From: Gp1-AA133 sp964641665
GTDB lineage: Bacteria; Acidobacteriota; Terriglobia; Terriglobales; Acidobacteriaceae
Length of the DNA stretch: 64,000 nt
Assembly: GCA_964641665.1 (NCBI GenBank)
Contig: CAZXKO010000070.1
Coordinates: 62,001-126,000, forward strand
Direction: 5' to 3'
Under the pieces are notes generated by a model. That model was not told the DNA's origin, made no database searches, and was given only the letters and a program-made list of their open reading frames with translations. The position numbers and the translations under genes were made by a program. Positions 10,801 to 18,414 of the stretch are shown here, piece after piece. Position 1 is the first letter of the stretch. Each line of letters starts with the position of its first letter.

Positions 10801-10821
10801 CCAAGATTTCTCGTGTCGCAT
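7819..10821 (-). CDS. TonB-dependent receptor with N-terminal regulatory-like domain
   Basis: An outer-membrane active transporter. After a signal peptide (ending GWAQG) comes a carboxypeptidase-regulatory-like beta-sandwich (GTISGRVVDASGAVLQGAQV, about residues 36-120), then a plug domain (PVEIITSLPNTNIADALGRL, then PSVTLERDEGEG). A beta-barrel of about 700 residues follows and ends on an aromatic-rich strand (YMFGLRYTLASESK). The plug and the ISRPNYGDLPPF and NPNLKPSRANNYDLLYE segments resemble the Xanthomonas/Caulobacter type used for large substrates such as oligosaccharides. The ATG at 10821 is chosen because GGAGG lies 6 bases before it; an in-frame ATG at 10872 lacks this. No substrate enzyme lies beside it. 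Confidence 0.9.
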   Translation of the reverse strand: MRHEKSWQRVGEWMWIVGAVLVACIMTTPGWAQGGKGTISGRVVDASGAVLQGAQVEILQRVGYVVSNSQGEFNITDLAPGSYTVNVSYLGFAPFSKDVTVVAGQVARVDAILKVAAAGEEVTVYGGRQSGEVEAINREITSDNILQVLPVEIITSLPNTNIADALGRLPSVTLERDEGEGKYVQIRGLEPRLANVTIDGVNVPAPESGVRQIKLDIIPANLVDSVEINKTLSANQDGDAVAGSVNLVTKGAQEKPTLYLNGIGGYTPIIGGRPLYEIDGTIGKRFGESKRLGVIFGSSYDWNGRGIDDVEPSPTAIQCDSGPAGCVSPSSNAPYFASYSTQDWREYRYYRTRYGFTGAVDYKLGDISGLYVRFLYSHFDNFGDRWVYTPSTNSTSSSSGWLTPSLTDNNGSMSFNAQIRRPVEVIGSLVAGGKHVWPRWVLAYDLSVARSSSEDHGYATASFNGPSGVQFAIDTTNPNTPKFVPQNGANVFDPTTYTLSGLDVGRTYSAQLNLQGGFSVGRSYELGGHFSTFEFGAKVRNAHKFEDASDPVFNSQNNPSMTPFLGTFTNPNYYDKHYTFGPTVDYSKVTAYFGAHGADPNFFQEDPAATAQNSYPNNYDLVERVSAGYLMNTIDLGRVRLQTGLRFEGTSESVLGNQVFFDANGALCTAPDPTDPGCPTNFTSAIAPVRRDYSYLDPLPSVQLRFRLPHDGAIRASYGRGISRPNYGDLPPFVNTQGNKANEIDIGNPNLKPSRANNYDLLYEQNLKPFGLLQAGFFYKQLTHPIYESVKTGITTNEFGPQYNNGQWFVSQPINGDSAQVYGFEIAYLQHLTFLPGALAGIGMSANYGYTHSSTTGVPLRTDTPPLQRQAPNSWNISPTYDRWRISARLGISHNDANIFSYAYQNLSADPTSPTGVSPSPVPLGIKGPGGDTYLYGHTQVDAQASFQLYRGLQFIFAGLNLTNEVFGFYNGSGIYAIQREYYKTSYMFGLRYTLASESK

Positions 10822-11084
10822 AAGCCCTCCGAGGAAAAAACGGATCACGACGCTAAGTGCGTCGCCTTGCAAGAGCTGACTGCTGGGTCAAGTAAGGATT
10901 GATTCGCGATTCTAGGAAGGCCGTGTTACTACGAGATGAATCGTAGGTTAAAGTTGCGTTTCAAAATCGCTACGACACGAACAGGACAGGGAACTTCCGA
11001 CAGCAAAGCCTTCGCCGGAATCCGTCCCGCAAGCTTCCTCGGGCACGACTCAGCTTGCAGAAGAACTCTCAAGCGGTGCCAGAT

Positions 11085-11309
11085 TCACCGCCGCCGTGCC
11101 GCCCGGTTGCCCCCACCACCGAAAAAGCAGGCCAGGCCGAACCGGTAGCCGAAGTTGTAACAGGCTCCGTTGTTATGGACCTCATAGATGTTGAGGTCGC
11201 TCTGGAACAGCGATGCCACAAATGCAAACGGCGATATGAACCCCTGCCAGAGGCCAAGCCAGAAGCCCGCACTCGGCTTCTCGTCCCAAATCGGGAGCCG
11301 AAAAACCAT
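11085..11309 (-). CDS. Small membrane protein
   Basis: A protein of about 74 residues with two hydrophobic stretches (SAGFWLGLWQGFISPFAFVA and FNFGYRFGLACFFGGG-like) flanking the conserved-looking NIYEVHNNGACYNFGY. Short proteins with this EVxNNG..YxFG pattern are widespread in bacteria and have no assigned function. The ATG at 11309 is chosen because translation upstream of it lacks family character. It lies 112 bases downstream of the HybB-like gene on the same strand and could be in the same transcript. Confidence 0.6.
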   Translation of the reverse strand: MVFRLPIWDEKPSAGFWLGLWQGFISPFAFVASLFQSDLNIYEVHNNGACYNFGYRFGLACFFGGGGNRAARRR

Positions 11310-11421
11310 CCCACGTTTCTCAGTGGTTCTCCGCAGAACGTTCCACCTGGAACATCGGCAAGAACAGGCCCTAAGTGTCAAAACAAGAACTCAAAAGTTC
11401 TTGGAAACCTGAAACCTTGCC

Positions 11422-12588
11422 CTACGCCTCCGCTGCCTTCGCCATCCACCCGCGCGTGGACTCATTCTTCGGCAAGATATCCAGATAAATCACCGCGTAC
11501 CGGAACGCCATCACGACTGCAGTCAGTACCATCAATGTCGCCGCGAACTCGGTCCACTTGGGCACGTAGTACACCCCCGCACTGGCCTGCAGCCCGGTGA
11601 TCGATACGTTCAGCCGGTTAGCCATGAACCCCATCACCACCAGGCTGCAGGTCCAGTACAGGAACTGAGGATTGTTCTGCACCTTCTCCAGGCTCAGCAG
11701 CACCAGCGGCGCCACCACGAACAATCCAATCTCCAGCCAGAACGACAGCGTCTCTTCCCGCCAGCGGAACAAGTAGGGCACCGCTCCATGCGTGACCAGG
11801 TCGACGCCGCGAAAGATTCCGTAAAGCGCCAGCATCGGCGCAATCACCTGGCTCAGTTCCGTCAGAATTTTCGGATCGAGTTTCACGTTCAGCGACCGCA
11901 CGCACAGGTAGAGCGCCATCACCGTGACCGCCAGCCCCGCCGGAATCGCCGACAGATAAAACAACGTGGTCAGGTACGGCGTGTACCACAGCGGATCGAG
12001 TTTCCCTTTGGTGAGCAGATAGAGCCCGCCCAGGAATGACTGGTGCAGCGACGACAGCACGCACCCCACCAGTACCAGCCCGGTCAGGATGCGATGCTGC
12101 TGCTTCAGGTACCACGCGCGCAATCCCTTCCACGGAATTTTTTCCACCAGCGCGGGGGAGAACTCGAGCGTCAGCACGGTGGAATAGAGCATCACGCACC
12201 ACGATACTTCGAACAGCATCGAATGCCGGTTCCACATGAAGATCGGATGCCAGATCCGCCAGGGCAATCCCAGCTCATACATCATGCCCACGATTACGCT
12301 CATGTATCCGAGGAACGACACCAGCACGGCCGTGCGCAGCACCGGCCGGTACCGCTCGAATCCCAGCAGGTACACGGCCGCCGCAATCCCGAATCCGCCG
12401 GCCGAAAGACCCACGCCGCACAGCGTTCCCAGTCCCACCCACAGTCCCCAGGGCTGCGGGTCCGTCAGGTGCGTGGCCTGGCTGAACCCCAGCGCGAACC
12501 GCGCGTAGGTCGCGTACAACCCCGCCGCAAAGATCACCGCGACGATTCCCCGCCACAATGTGATTTTAGGAACCCGTATGCCCGTCAT
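11422..12588 (-). CDS. HybB/NrfD-family membrane quinone-interacting subunit
   Basis: A polytopic membrane protein of about 388 residues with roughly ten helices, of the HybB branch of the NrfD/PsrC family. These subunits pass electrons between an iron-sulfur partner and the quinone pool and carry no cofactor. Visible family segments are TDPQPWGLWVGLGTLCGVGL, ELGLPWRIWHPIFMWNRHS and SSLHQSFLGGLY. The ATG at 12588 is chosen because AAGGAG lies 7 bases before it; the longer frame upstream runs through the hairpin repeat. It follows the HybA-like ferredoxin gene, and both follow the GcvH-like gene on the same strand. No hydrogenase or molybdopterin subunit lies in this cluster. Confidence 0.85.
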   Translation of the reverse strand: MTGIRVPKITLWRGIVAVIFAAGLYATYARFALGFSQATHLTDPQPWGLWVGLGTLCGVGLSAGGFGIAAAVYLLGFERYRPVLRTAVLVSFLGYMSVIVGMMYELGLPWRIWHPIFMWNRHSMLFEVSWCVMLYSTVLTLEFSPALVEKIPWKGLRAWYLKQQHRILTGLVLVGCVLSSLHQSFLGGLYLLTKGKLDPLWYTPYLTTLFYLSAIPAGLAVTVMALYLCVRSLNVKLDPKILTELSQVIAPMLALYGIFRGVDLVTHGAVPYLFRWREETLSFWLEIGLFVVAPLVLLSLEKVQNNPQFLYWTCSLVVMGFMANRLNVSITGLQASAGVYYVPKWTEFAATLMVLTAVVMAFRYAVIYLDILPKNESTRGWMAKAAEA

Positions 12589-12616
12589 GACCCGCTCCTT
12601 CCTTATGCTCGCGTGG

Positions 12617-12657
12617 GGACGGCCGCCCTCGGCCGTCCTGCCGGGCGCAAGCCCGGC
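12617..12657. repeat. Tandem hairpin pair (REP-like)
   Basis: Two perfect stem-loops sit side by side between the HybA- and HybB-like genes. The first stem is GGACGGCCG 12617-12625 with 12630-12638 (loop CCCT). The second is GCCGGGC 12640-12646 with 12651-12657 (loop GCAA). In the operon RNA they could protect or process the message. They resemble the REP-type palindrome pairs of other bacteria. Confidence 0.65.
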
Positions 12658-12661
12658 GATC

Positions 12662-13426
12662 CTAGCGTCCTTCGTGGTTAACCGTCTTTCCTGACCGCTC
12701 CCGTGCCTCCGCCATGGCCACGTCATTTCGTCGCTCCGTGATCCAGTAAATCCCCGAGAGCAGCGCCCCGCCCACCAGCACCACCGTGGGCACGTCTCCC
12801 AAGGCCGCTGCGCTTAAAGCCGGCATCGGCTGTCTGGGTGCAGCCACGAAGCCGAGCTTTTCAAACGGCACATCCGAGATAAAGAAGACCGATGTGCCGC
12901 CGGCTTCCTCACTGCCATAGATGTGTTTCACATGCTTGGAATCGCCGAGAATCCGCCGCTCGGCTTCTTCCAGAATCTCGTCGCGCCAACCCACGATCGA
13001 CGCGCCCAGCGGGCACGCCTCGACGCACGCCGGTGCCTGTCCCTGTGCCTGCCGGGCGGCGCACATGTCGCACTTCTTCACGAATGGCACCAGCTTGGTC
13101 CACTCGTAACGCGGCACGCTAAATGGGCAGGCCACCAGGCAGTAGCGGCACCCGATACACTTTGAAGCGTCGTAGGTCACCGGCCCGAGGGCCGTCTTCT
13201 TCAGCGCTCCCACCAGGCACGCCGACGCGCACGCCGGATCCTGGCAATGCATGCACATCCGCCGCACATACTTGTCGCCGTGCTCTTCGACAACCGTCAG
13301 CGCCGTCGGCGACAGCTTCAGCTCCGTCTCTTTCGGAAACTCGTGAATCTCCTTGCACGCTTGTTCGCAACTCCGGCACCCGATGCACTTCGTGATGTCC
13401 ACCAGGATTGCTTTTGTGCGTTCCAT
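12662..13426 (-). CDS. HybA-like four-cluster ferredoxin subunit
   Basis: An electron-transfer subunit of about 254 residues with four 4Fe-4S binding groups: CIGCRSCEQACK near residue 15, CMHCQDPACASACLVGA, CIGCRYCLVACPF, and CDMCAAR...CVEACPLGA. A C-terminal hydrophobic helix (VPTVVLVGGALLSGIYWITE, about 218-237) would anchor it in the membrane, as in HybA. The ATG at 13426 has GAAGGAG 6 bases before it, which decides the start. There is no twin-arginine signal at the N-terminus, unlike classical HybA, so a cytoplasmic-side location or export with a partner is possible. It should pass electrons to the HybB-like protein encoded next. Confidence 0.87.
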   Translation of the reverse strand: MERTKAILVDITKCIGCRSCEQACKEIHEFPKETELKLSPTALTVVEEHGDKYVRRMCMHCQDPACASACLVGALKKTALGPVTYDASKCIGCRYCLVACPFSVPRYEWTKLVPFVKKCDMCAARQAQGQAPACVEACPLGASIVGWRDEILEEAERRILGDSKHVKHIYGSEEAGGTSVFFISDVPFEKLGFVAAPRQPMPALSAAALGDVPTVVLVGGALLSGIYWITERRNDVAMAEARERSGKTVNHEGR

Positions 13427-13472
13427 ACCGTTCTCCTTCGTCCAGCCCAAGCTCGCGAACGATTCCTATCAG

Positions 13473-13526
13473 GGCATCGCTTTAGCGATGCCGTTAACCG
13501 TCGCTTCTGGCGCCCCTTTTAGGGGC
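13473..13526. repeat. Second tandem hairpin pair
   Basis: The first stem is GGCATCGC 13473-13480 with 13485-13492 (loop TTTA). The second is GCCCC 13512-13516 with 13522-13526 (loop TTTTA), preceded by GGC and followed by a partly matching GGTGCC. It lies between the GcvH-like and HybA-like genes. Together with 12617-12657 it means that both junctions of this operon carry double hairpins. Confidence 0.6.
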
Positions 13527-13556
13527 TGGTGCCGAACCCGCTCTACCGCTACGCCG

Positions 13557-14216
13557 CTACACCAGAAAAAATTCCTTCACCAGTTTCTCGCGCACGTCGG
13601 TCGGTACCCGTTGCAGCAGCCCCGCTACCGGCAACCCGCCGTCGGCGGCCATGGTCGGCGCGAGCTGCGTAACCATTCCGTTCAACCGGGTCACGCTGTT
13701 CTGTAGCCAGGGCGCGACCATGCCGCCCTGCACCAGATTCTTCCGGTTCGTGGTCAGGTCGGGTGACTTCACCATCGCAATCCATCCGCCCTGGTACGGG
13801 TCGCGTCCGATCACGCTGGGGTCTTCGATCGCATCGCGGTTGATCGACGTGATCACGCCCTCGACCGGCGAAACCAGCTCAAACGCTTTGTCCCCGATAC
13901 GAAACGCCGCCAACTTCTGTCCCTGCCGCACCCAGCGGTTCAGGCCGATAACATCCACGTGATCGATCTTGCCCAGCAGGTTTGCCGCGAAGCTGTCGAT
14001 GCCGACCCGGCCGTTCTCTCCCCCTTCCTTCAGCACCCAGGTATGGCCCGGATGAAAGGCGTAGCCTTCGGGGATCGAGAAGCCGTACTCGCGCAGCATG
14101 CGCGGCACCTGCGGACCGGCCCACGTGTCCGGTTGCGCCGGGACTTCGTGGCGCGTGCGGAAATAGCTGATTGACATCACCAGCAAGAACATCAGGAGCA
14201 CGAATAAGATCGACAT
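13557..14216 (-). CDS. Membrane-anchored GcvH-like protein
   Basis: An N-terminal membrane helix (SILFVLLMFLLVMSISYF, residues 2-19) is followed by a lipoyl-carrier-type domain like the glycine cleavage H protein (HTWVLKEGGENGRVGIDSFA, NLLGKIDHVDVIGLNRWVRQ, VSPVEGVITSINRD, DPYQGGWIAMVK). Counting back from SPV, the position of the lipoylated Lys is Asp, and the nearest Lys (GDKAFELVSPV) is one residue off. Lipoylation is therefore doubtful. A C-terminal 60-residue extension is not part of GcvH. The ATG at 14216 has GGAGG 5 bases before it. No glycine cleavage genes are near; the genes downstream encode HybA- and HybB-like proteins, so a role in that membrane complex is inferred. Confidence 0.75.
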   Translation of the reverse strand: MSILFVLLMFLLVMSISYFRTRHEVPAQPDTWAGPQVPRMLREYGFSIPEGYAFHPGHTWVLKEGGENGRVGIDSFAANLLGKIDHVDVIGLNRWVRQGQKLAAFRIGDKAFELVSPVEGVITSINRDAIEDPSVIGRDPYQGGWIAMVKSPDLTTNRKNLVQGGMVAPWLQNSVTRLNGMVTQLAPTMAADGGLPVAGLLQRVPTDVREKLVKEFFLV

Positions 14217-14371
14217 ACCTACCTCCAAGCCGGCAGCCCGCTACACGCTCGACCGCGTCCAACCGGCTCCACCCTTCCTATGTGCACGTGAATGGCAAAA
14301 CCGCGAAGCGTGCAAATAGTGGTTGGCGAATGACTTATCGAACGCGCCGGAGGTTGCCGAAGGTCGTGGCG

Positions 14372-14406
14372 CCACTGCATTTTGCAGAGGCCACTGCGTT
14401 TTGCAG
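14372..14406. promoter_or_regulatory. Tandem near-palindromic repeats, possible operator
   Basis: CCACTGCATTTTGCAG (14372-14387) is repeated at 14391-14406 with one change (CGTTTTG). Each copy contains TGCA-TTT-TGCA or TGC-GTTT-TGCA dyad symmetry, and the copies start 19 bases apart. They lie in the intergenic region between the GcvH-like gene and the divergent GNAT gene. A regulator-binding role is inference. Confidence 0.4.
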
Positions 14407-14521
14407 GTGTCATGGAAATGGATTCGTGGCGCAGCAGTGATGTCGTTCAGCATCTCCGACAAGGGAGGCCATCAGGTTCGCGCGGACCGCGCTTGTTCTC
14501 CGGACCCGCAGCCTCATTACA

Positions 14522-15004
14522 ATGATTGCAGTGGCTACCATCCCCATACGTCGCGCGGAGCTTCCAGATGTCGACGCCATCGTTCGTCTGGTAAATCAGG
14601 CCTTCGTGGCCGAGAGTCCGTACATTGAAGGCGAGCGGGTCAATTCCGCCTCCGTCCTCCAACTATTGTCGAAAGGAAAGTTTCTTCTGCTCGATCGAGA
14701 AGGAAAGCTGGCTGCGTGTATTTACATCGAAAGACGCGGCCCCAGCGCCCACCTCGGCTTGGTGGCTGTGGATCCCGGCCAGCAAAGAGCCGGTCTGGGT
14801 TCACAACTCATGGCCACTGCCGAAGCCGACTGTCGGACCGCGGGCTACAGCGAGATGGACCTCCGCTTCATCAACCACCGCGTTGAGCTGCGCCGCTTCT
14901 ACGAGCGCCTCGGGTTCCTCGACACCGGGGTCCAGGAATTTCCCGACCCTGCCCGCATGAAGGTGCCGTTTCATTTCGTGCAGATGGCGAAGTCGCTGCT
15001 CTGA
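14522..15004 (+). CDS. GNAT-family N-acetyltransferase
   Basis: A 160-residue acyl-CoA-dependent acetyltransferase. The N-terminal strand-helix (IPIRRAELPDVDAIVRLVNQ) and the acetyl-CoA loop (LVAVDPGQQRAGLGSQLMAT, matching the R/Q-x-x-G-x-G/A pattern) are clear. The C-terminal ELRRFYERLGF motif is also typical. The substrate is unknown. It faces the convergent, broken SpoIIE-type phosphatase gene, with only 5 bases between their stop codons. Confidence 0.85.
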   Translation: MIAVATIPIRRAELPDVDAIVRLVNQAFVAESPYIEGERVNSASVLQLLSKGKFLLLDREGKLAACIYIERRGPSAHLGLVAVDPGQQRAGLGSQLMATAEADCRTAGYSEMDLRFINHRVELRRFYERLGFLDTGVQEFPDPARMKVPFHFVQMAKSLL

Positions 15005-15009
15005 GGCTG

Positions 15010-15916
15010 CTATTCCCGCACCCTTAACACCACCGCCGTAGTGTCGTCGTGCGCGCCGTCGCCTTGGGAGAATTCACGAATGCTCTCAAACATGTGGTCG
15101 ATCGAGTCGCCCGCCGACTTGCCCTGGCACTGTAACCAGACCTCGCCGATCTGCTCGTCGCCGAACTCGATCCCGTCCCGGTTCTGCCACTCATGCAGTC
15201 CATCCGTTGCAAACAGAACGCTGTCTCCCGGAGTGAGCCGCACGACGTGCGCGCTGTAGCCGCGTCCGGAAACAGCCCCGACGGAAGGCCACCTTCGCCG
15301 AGCGACTGGCACGTGCTTCCCGAGACCAGCAACGGCAGCGGAATCCCCGCGTTCGAGAACGTGAGTTCCAGAGTCTCCGGGTTGAACAGCGCGTACAGGG
15401 TCGAGCAGAAACGCCCCTGGATCGGGCGTTGCGCCAGGCGTTGGTTCAGCAGGCTGAGGACTCGCGCCGTATCTGTGCCGGTCTTGTGAATCCCGCGCAG
15501 CGTTCCCATTACCAGGGCGCCGTACATCGCGGCCGGAAGCCCCTTCCCGACCACGTCTCCCAGGTGGAGACCGATCAGGCCGTCGGGCAGGGTAAAAAAT
15601 CCGCGAAGTCTCCTCCCACCTCTGAGAACGGAGTGAAGCGGAACGCGATCTCCACCGCCTCGTGCTGGGGCGCCCGCGTGGGCAGCAATAAAGTCTGGAT
15701 GCGCTGGGCTTCCTGCCGGTAGTGGTCGCAAATTCGTTTACAGGAGAAATCTTGACGGGCCGACACCGGTTCCGCGAGGCTTACAAGTCCATCGGACACA
15801 ATAAGATTCCCTTCCAGCGTTTCATCGACAGAAGGTCGATGAAACATGAGGGGTGCGGAAGGACCTCGAGTCATCCCGCCAGGAAGCAGTCGGATCCCGG
15901 CATCATGAAGCCCCAA
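15010..15916 (-). pseudogene. SpoIIE/RsbU-type PP2C phosphatase, frameshifted
   Basis: The parts, in order, are an N-terminal coil region (FSCKRICDHYRQEAQRIQTL), the phosphatase start (EIAFRFTPFSEVGGDFADFF), the core (LIGLHLGDVVGKGLPAAMYG, TLYALFNPETLELTFSNAGI) and the end (GDSVLFATDGLHEWQNRDG, HDDTTAVVLRVRE). They lie in three frames. The first break is at the A run 15594-15599 on the + strand, where one more base restores ADFFTLPDG. The second is near 15262-15268. Such enzymes dephosphorylate anti-anti-sigma or similar partners. The metal-binding Asp residues are all present across the parts. It is either newly inactivated or two sequence errors. Confidence 0.7.
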
Positions 15917-15966
15917 CTTGACGCCGCCCTCGCGCCGTCCTATGCTCCCCGGTTAAGGTGGCGCTC

Positions 15967-16269
15967 ATGCTCGGTAACCGCTCCTGGGAGGATTGGATCG
16001 CGCAGTACTCCACCAGCCACCAGAACCCCGTCAATCGAGCCTGCCACACCGTGGGGATCCCACTCATCATGCTCTCCGTCGGGGTGTTGGCCGGTTCCAT
16101 CTTTCTCCACCGTCTCTGGACCCTTGCCCTTGGACTCTTTGTGGTGGGCTGGGTGTTCCAGTTCGTCGGCCACGCCTTCGAAGGCAAGCCGCCCGAGTTC
16201 TTCTCCGATTGGCGCTTCCTTTTTGTCGGCATGCGCTGGTGGGCCGCGAAGGTCCGCGGACGCGGGTAA
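15967..16269 (+). CDS. DUF962/Mpo1-like membrane protein
   Basis: A protein of about 100 residues of the DUF962 (YGL010w/Mpo1-like) family. The diagnostic segments are SHQNPVNRACHTVGIPLIML and FQFVGHAFEGKPPEFFSDWR, which keep the conserved His residues. Two hydrophobic stretches lie between them. Yeast Mpo1 is an iron-dependent dioxygenase acting on 2-hydroxy fatty acids; whether bacterial members do this is not known. The ATG at 15967 is used; a GTG three codons upstream is also possible. Confidence 0.82.
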   Translation: MLGNRSWEDWIAQYSTSHQNPVNRACHTVGIPLIMLSVGVLAGSIFLHRLWTLALGLFVVGWVFQFVGHAFEGKPPEFFSDWRFLFVGMRWWAAKVRGRG

Positions 16270-16282
16270 CCCGCCACTAGTC

Positions 16283-16325
16283 TGTCATTCTGGGCGAATT
16301 GAGGCGTCAGCCGAAGGACCCCGTG
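16283..16325. repeat. Degenerate dispersed intergenic repeat copy
   Basis: It contains TCTGTCATTC and GCCGAAGGACC in the same order and spacing class as the copy at 4391-4450. It lies between two convergent genes, as that copy does. The match is partial. Confidence 0.35.
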
Positions 16326-16434
16326 TTCGTGTGGGATGGCACGGGCTCTCGCGGCTTCTTCAGCCACAGACCCGTATCAGTTCATCCGTTGTGACACTGC
16401 AGAACAGGTATGCAGACAAATGTAGGAGCGATGA

Positions 16435-18414
16435 TCACGGGAACTGCGTCGCCCGCACGAACCAGTTCGTCCCCGGCGAATACGTATTCGGCGATCCCAC
16501 GTACGACGGTCCGGCGGGTTGCTGCTTTCGCACAGCTGACACGACCGCGCCCGGAATGTTTACCGGCAAGTGCCCCGGGATGGGGATCTCCCCAAACAGC
16601 GCGCGCACGACGCTGATCTCCGACACCGTCGCATTCGAGAAGGTGCAGATGTAGTTCTCGATCCCGGGGAAGTCCTCCGTCAGGTACGGAGTTCCCATGG
16701 CCAGCACCGCCGTCTTCGTCGGAGCGCGGGTCAGAATGTGATCCAACAACGCCGCCGTGGAGTCCGGCAAAGACGCAGAATTCTTCTGTCCGCGTGCCAC
16801 CGTCCTCGTCCGCGCTGCGGAAGGAACGACGTACACGGCTACGACCACTTGTTGCGCCCGATCCACGGCCTTCAACACCGCGTCGGATCGCGCCGCCGCT
16901 ACCCGAGGATCCACGTACACCACCCTCGCATCCGGTTCCCGCTCCCGGATCTGCCGCTCCAGCACCCGCCCGTCATCCGCACGCAGACTGTCGCACAGAA
17001 TCACGACTGCGAGGCCATGCCAGGCCTGAACTCGCCGATATAGGACCAGCAGGTTCTTGTCCGGACGATCGCTTTTCAACGGAAGCAGCTTGCCGTTATC
17101 CCGCACCAGCGTGACCGACGCATCCGAGATTCTCTGCCCCTCAGCGAGATTCTCCGGACTGCCCACCAGCTTGGGGATTGCGGCCACATCCACCAGCCGA
17201 TCCTTCTCCAGGCCGAGCTCTGCCTTCGCCTCAAGAATCTTCAATACCGACGCATCCAGACGCTCTTTCGAAATCTCTCCCGTGCGGACGGCCTCCAGCA
17301 TCGCCCGGTAGCTCGCATCCAGATCGGCCGGCATGGTCAGCACATCGTTGCCCGCCTTAAATGCGTCTACCGCCGCGCGTCCTGAGTTCGCCCCGTACCG
17401 GCCGTTCAGCCCGGCCATATCCAGTGCATCCGTGACCACAATGCCCCGGAACCCCATCTGGTTCTTCAGCAGGCTCGTCACGATGGCGGGTGAGGTCGTC
17501 GCCACCCGGTTCGGGTCAGGGTCGAGGGTCGGTACCCGCACGTGCGCCGTCATCACCGCGTCCACCCCGGCGTCGATCGCTTTCTGGAACGGAGGCAGGT
17601 CGACCGCGCGCAACTGCTCCAGATTCTCGTCCACGCTGGGCACGGCGACGTGCGAGTCGACGGCCGTATTGCCATGACCCGGAAAATGCTTAGCGGTGGT
17701 CAGCATTCCGTTCCCCCGCGCCCCGCGGATGTAAGCAGCCACCAGATCGCCGACTTCTTGCGGATTCTGGCCAAATGCTCGCGTCCCGATGATCGGGTTC
17801 GCCGGGTTCGAATTCACATCCGCCACGGGGAACAGGTTCCAGTGCACGCCCAATGCCCGGCTCTCCTGCGCCGTAATGCGCCCGAACTCCTCGGCATACT
17901 CCAGGTTCCCCGCCGCTCCGAATGCCATCGCGTGGGGAAAGACGGTTGTCCCAAAAAGCCGGGCCGGCAGCACACCCCGCTCAAAATCCCCGGCGATCAG
18001 CAGCGGCAGTTTCCCTTCCGACTGCAGTTCGTTGAGCAGCGACACCGTCTCATAGCGCCGGTTGCGATTGCGTGCCCGCCCCTCGGCCGGCACCGTCATG
18101 GCCAGCGACCCGATGTGGTACTTGCGGATGTTGTTGCGCAGTTCGAGGTAGTCGGGACTCCGGCCGTGCATAAACTCCACCCGCAGCCGGATCATGAACA
18201 CCTGCCCGACTTTTTCCTCGAGCGACAGGGAGTTCAGGGTGCTCTGCGCCCACTTCTCTGCCTCGCTCTGCGCGCGCGGCGTCGCCGAGGCATGGTATTG
18301 CTCCCGCGTCAGCGCCGTCGACGCCAGCAGCGTGAACAGACCTATAAATAAGACGGGATGACGAAGCCTGGGCACGGCACGAGCATACTGCGGAACCCGA
18401 AGGGCATCATCCAC
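16435..18414 (-). CDS. Glycoside hydrolase family 3 beta-N-acetylhexosaminidase-like
   Basis: A 659-residue protein with an N-terminal hydrophobic signal or anchor (residues 20-37). The GH3 N-terminal barrel has AKHFPGHGNTAVDSHVAVPS (the KHFPGHG...DSH acid/base loop of NagZ-type enzymes) and GIVVTDALDMAGL with the nucleophile Asp. A C-terminal alpha/beta GH3 domain follows (ASVTLVRDNGKLLPL onward). It should release N-acetylglucosamine from muropeptides or chitin-like sugars outside the cytoplasm. It is longer than cytoplasmic NagZ because of the extra domain. The start is a GTG; the gene stands alone. Confidence 0.88.
   Translation of the reverse strand: MDDALRVPQYARAVPRLRHPVLFIGLFTLLASTALTREQYHASATPRAQSEAEKWAQSTLNSLSLEEKVGQVFMIRLRVEFMHGRSPDYLELRNNIRKYHIGSLAMTVPAEGRARNRNRRYETVSLLNELQSEGKLPLLIAGDFERGVLPARLFGTTVFPHAMAFGAAGNLEYAEEFGRITAQESRALGVHWNLFPVADVNSNPANPIIGTRAFGQNPQEVGDLVAAYIRGARGNGMLTTAKHFPGHGNTAVDSHVAVPSVDENLEQLRAVDLPPFQKAIDAGVDAVMTAHVRVPTLDPDPNRVATTSPAIVTSLLKNQMGFRGIVVTDALDMAGLNGRYGANSGRAAVDAFKAGNDVLTMPADLDASYRAMLEAVRTGEISKERLDASVLKILEAKAELGLEKDRLVDVAAIPKLVGSPENLAEGQRISDASVTLVRDNGKLLPLKSDRPDKNLLVLYRRVQAWHGLAVVILCDSLRADDGRVLERQIREREPDARVVYVDPRVAAARSDAVLKAVDRAQQVVVAVYVVPSAARTRTVARGQKNSASLPDSTAALLDHILTRAPTKTAVLAMGTPYLTEDFPGIENYICTFSNATVSEISVVRALFGEIPIPGHLPVNIPGAVVSAVRKQQPAGPSYVGSPNTYSPGTNWFVRATQFP

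Noticed and set aside
12909..13388. Frames opposite or out of phase with the HybA-like gene
   Set aside because: The Cys-rich cluster motifs are in one minus-strand frame only; the others are shadows.
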